This document shows positions 61,133 to 64,000 of a DNA stretch of 64,000 nucleotides, piece by piece. The stretch is taken from NCBI RefSeq assembly GCF_040802235.1, contig NC_133174.1:107265647-107329646 (forward strand). The letters are read 5' to 3'. The notes beneath the pieces are model-generated. The model was given only the letters and a program-made list of their open reading frames with translations, had not been told where the DNA came from and searched no databases. Within the stretch, counting starts at the first letter, position 1; each line of letters opens with the position of its first letter. The position numbers were made by a program, and so were the translations under genes. This DNA is from Manis javanica (taxonomy: Eukaryota > Chordata > Mammalia > Pholidota > Manidae).

Positions 61133-64000
61133 CCCTTCAAAGATCAAATTAGGTTACTGAGGGAAAAAATCACCACTTGTGGATATTTTGAGGTTGAGGG
61201 ACCATAAAGGATAGTGATTGGGAACTGGGAGCACTGCCTGGAAAAGGGAGAATTAGGTGGAGCATCTCAACACAGAAAGGACCTGGGCAGTCCTGAGGTA
61301 GCCTCATGCCTGAAAGTGCCTGGGTCCACGGGACCCATGGGAACGGAGGGAGAGAGGAAAGAGGCTCACATGGGTAGAGGGTCAGGATGCCTTGCGAATT
61401 ATGAGAGGGAACATAATTAAAACTGCCACTGAAGTCTACCTTGGATGTTTAAAAAAATCTTGATGTTAAAAGTGCAACAGGGATAATAGTAACTGCAGTT
61501 GATGAAAATTTCATTTTCAGAACCCTTTGGAAGTTCCAGGTGAGGTTCGAAACTCTAGGCATTATTGATAGTGTCCAGAAGGGTGTTAATCATACACATG
61601 CTCAGAATGCAGATTTCCTTCTCAATTTTGATATGCTTTATGATGGCTCTACTCATAATCCATGTAGCAGAACAAAATTCTTCCCCTTGGAGAAAGATGA
61701 CAGTTACGTGCTTACTCTGTACAACTCAGAATGGTATCTTGCCCATTCCCAAAGCAGCAATTACAAACTTCAAGCAGAAAATTCAGTTCAACTTTAAGCA
61801 AACTTGGAGCAAATGCCAATATGGCAGGTGGCTCGTTACTACTGCCATATTCTCCCTCCCTTTCTTAAGAAGACACATCTGTGGCCCTATCACAGGTGTC
61901 TTAAGAATTGGCATGGTAACCTCACCTTCTCCTCTTGTCAAAGTGAAGCCTTTCAATACACAGCCCTCAAACCCCCACTACTTGCCCCCGAGACACAGAA
62001 ACACAGAAAATGCAATGCTGGATGGGTTGCAGGCCCATGCTGTTTCTCTTTGCAATTACTTTAATTCTCAAAAATAACCCCTTGACTTCTCTGAACTTCT
62101 CACAAGAGAAACTGAAAAGATGAGGAGGGGGGCAGGAACATGCATCTAACAACACTGTCTCACACTACGTTTATTACCTCAAGCCCATTTCCTTCACAAA
62201 GTGAAGCTTTTGCAGAATTTATAAAGGACGGCCTTAAACAGGCTCTGAAAGGGTTTTAAAGTACTCCTTAAAGTTCACAGAAATTGGACTTGCCAAATGT
62301 TCAAAAATAATTATGATGAATCACAATCGTGAAGAAACAGTTTTCTGTCTTTATTACAAAGTTATTTTTAAGTGTTTCTTCATGAATCATATAAAATAAC
62401 TGATGGCAACATAAACTGCCATCTTCATGACTATTTCTGAGAGAGGGAAACTCTAGTTTAAAAGAGGAAACCAATATTTTAATTGAAAGAACTATTTTCT
62501 GCACAGTATAAGAAATGATACAGTAATAAAACAATATACTCCCAAAGGTAAACTGTATCATTATTTAATATAACTATTTTTAAATTTTGATGCAACTTTT
62601 ATCCATAGTAAAGCTCTAAATTACCTTGGTAAAATGGCAAATTCTTCTAGATTATTCAACTCTCTCAGGATCAGAGCAATATTGTATTTTAGTTTTTCAA
62701 AATGGAACCAATTTTTTTTAAGAGAGAGACATACTTTTTTTTTAGACATACTTTTTTTTTAAGAGAGATGATAGAATGTATGAATTCTCTGTACAGACTG
62801 GTTTCTATTCAAAGTGAAGGGAGGAACACTGAATTCTTTCACAGGCATTAATACCACATACGATTCCTTTGTTTAGAAAAAAAAGGAAGTATTTTAGTAA
62901 AAGAATGTTATCTCTAGTCTCAGGTCCTTCTGTTCTCATCACCACCACCATGAATATCAAGCATCTGTTGTATTGACACTCATATTCTCAGGACATGATG
63001 TTCTGAATTGAGTGGAGGGCACTGGGTGCTTATAGAATTGTACTGCGATGCTACCACTAACTAGACTTCTCATAGCATGTTTTCCTCCCACAGTGAAAGT
63101 TGGCATTTCTGAGAACACCCATCAAGTTGTATTATATAAATTACATGTCGACATTTCCCATTAGATTGTGAACTTACTGAGGGTTAGGGACATGCCTTTT
63201 TTGTATCTTCAGTATGATCCAAAGCAGTGCCTCAAACATCATATGATGATAAAGACAATGATGATAATAATGACACTTAGAGAGCACTTACTTTGTACTA
63301 GACCCTATATTCAAAGCTCTTTATGTGCTTAGCTTAGTTAAACCTCAAAATGACCCTATGTGGGAGGTACTATTTCTTTCCATTTTACAAATCAGGAAAC
63401 TGAGGTACCAACAGGTTAAGTAGCTTGTCCAAGACTATACAGCTAAGTTGGTTGCAGAGTCAGGATCTGAACCCAAGCAGTCCAGCTCCAAAGTAATGCT
63501 CTTAACCTCTAAACGGTATGCTTTGCTCCCTAGAGTAGGTGTTCAGTAATTTTCAAGACAAATACTCATTTGTTTGATTTTTCTCCAAACACATATTGGA
63601 CCTTGAACATATAAATGAATGTAGTCTTTCAAAGATATTGCCCTGGGAAGCTTCTGTTGCTCAAAACCTTTGATAATTCCATTCTTTGGAATTGTTTTCA
63701 GAAGAAAAGTAGTCAATACATTGTGAACACAGCTCATTTTAAAATAAAGACAGTGTTATTCAGTTTGATGAATAACACTGTTTGAGAAATTATTTGCCTG
63801 ACAGGCTTCTGAACAACATGTTTTCCAAAATCACATGCTCCATTAAAAAGAAGAAAGACTGGCTATCATTAAAGACAGTCCAAAAATATGATACAGAGAT
63901 ATTTTTCAGTCAACTGACACACATTTACCGAGCAACTTGGCTTGTATAGCTTGGCCCCAGGGCTACAATATCAAACAAGACAACTTCCCTACCTTCAAGA
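61133..64000. other. Intergenic stretch to window end
   Basis: No gene recognised. It contains an L2-like piece at about 63165-63240, L2-like sequence at the very end (63915-64000) and the MIR listed separately. Open frames near 61540-62077 have no recognisable domain. T-rich runs near 62706-62762. Confidence 0.5.
63250..63520. repeat. MIR SINE
   Basis: 'acttagagagcacttactttgtactagaccc', 'taaacctcaaaatgaccctatg', 'cattttacaaatcaggaaactgaggtacc', 'agtagcttgtccaagactatacagct' and 'gaacccaagcagtccagctcc' in canonical order. Confidence 0.85.

Noticed and set aside
61565-62077. 170-codon frame in the right-hand intergenic region
   Set aside because: No domain or codon pattern recognised; sequence looks like ordinary intergenic DNA.
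30422-64000. Search for the next X-linked gene upstream of LONRF3 (for example ZCCHC12)
   Set aside because: No matching coding sequence recognised; the neighbour is expected to lie beyond the window.

Overview
This is mammalian nuclear DNA: a spliced protein-coding gene with a CpG-island promoter followed by about 50 kb of retroelement-rich intergenic sequence. The gene is LONRF3, an X-linked gene in placental mammals, transcribed from the minus strand. Ancient MIR, L2, MLT1 and MER-type repeats are placental-wide. I see no young lineage-specific SINE (no Alu, B1/B2, CAN, Bov or ERE type), while L1 and ERV copies are abundant and some are young. This argues against primates, rodents, carnivores, ruminants and horses. 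A pangolin-like or other SINE-poor lineage is possible, but that is a weak inference.

Layout. 1-13.3 kb holds the 5' part of LONRF3: exon 4 (cut by the window edge), exon 3, exon 2, exon 1, then a 5'UTR with an upstream ORF and a TATA/E-box/CCAAT promoter inside a CpG island. 13.3-19.3 kb is intergenic, with two minus-strand solo LTRs and old L1/MLT1 fragments. 19.3-26.1 kb is a complete but non-autonomous betaretrovirus-like provirus with LTRs, a 6-bp target duplication, PBS, splice donor, gag stub, env TM fragment, displaced integrase piece, two-loop constitutive transport element (CTE), polypurine tract and 3' LTR. It also carries an embedded piece of L1 plus an env/CTE module. 26.8-27.9 kb is a processed MEAF6 pseudogene. 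28.2-30.9 kb is a pol-deleted ERVL-like provirus and a solo LTR. 34.7-57.9 kb is one old L1 split by two later full-length L1s inserted in opposite orientations (38.6-47.1 kb minus, 47.9-56.9 kb plus). 57.9-61.1 kb holds ERVL-like pol with its LTR, joined to an inverted gag plus LTR. 61.1-64 kb is intergenic.

Most interesting point. Both younger L1s, and the L1 piece inside the provirus, continue past the L1 3'UTR into a shared module of about 1.1 kb. It derives from the env TM region of this ERV type and ends in a compact one-loop version of the retroviral CTE, the RNA element that recruits the export receptor NXF1 in type D retroviruses. The provirus keeps the two-loop CTE, with its long-range stem still complementary. 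The window therefore suggests an L1 lineage that captured an env fragment plus an RNA-export element in its 3' end, loosely like the HERV-K-derived 3' part of SVA, and was copied with it. Several internal A-tracts and a further 3' transduction in the plus-strand copy record successive read-through events.

Other lineage changes can be read from the three nested L1s: the 11-residue coiled-coil repeat of ORF1 goes from 1 to 2 to 3 copies from oldest to youngest, and the 5'UTR monomers differ between old and young elements.
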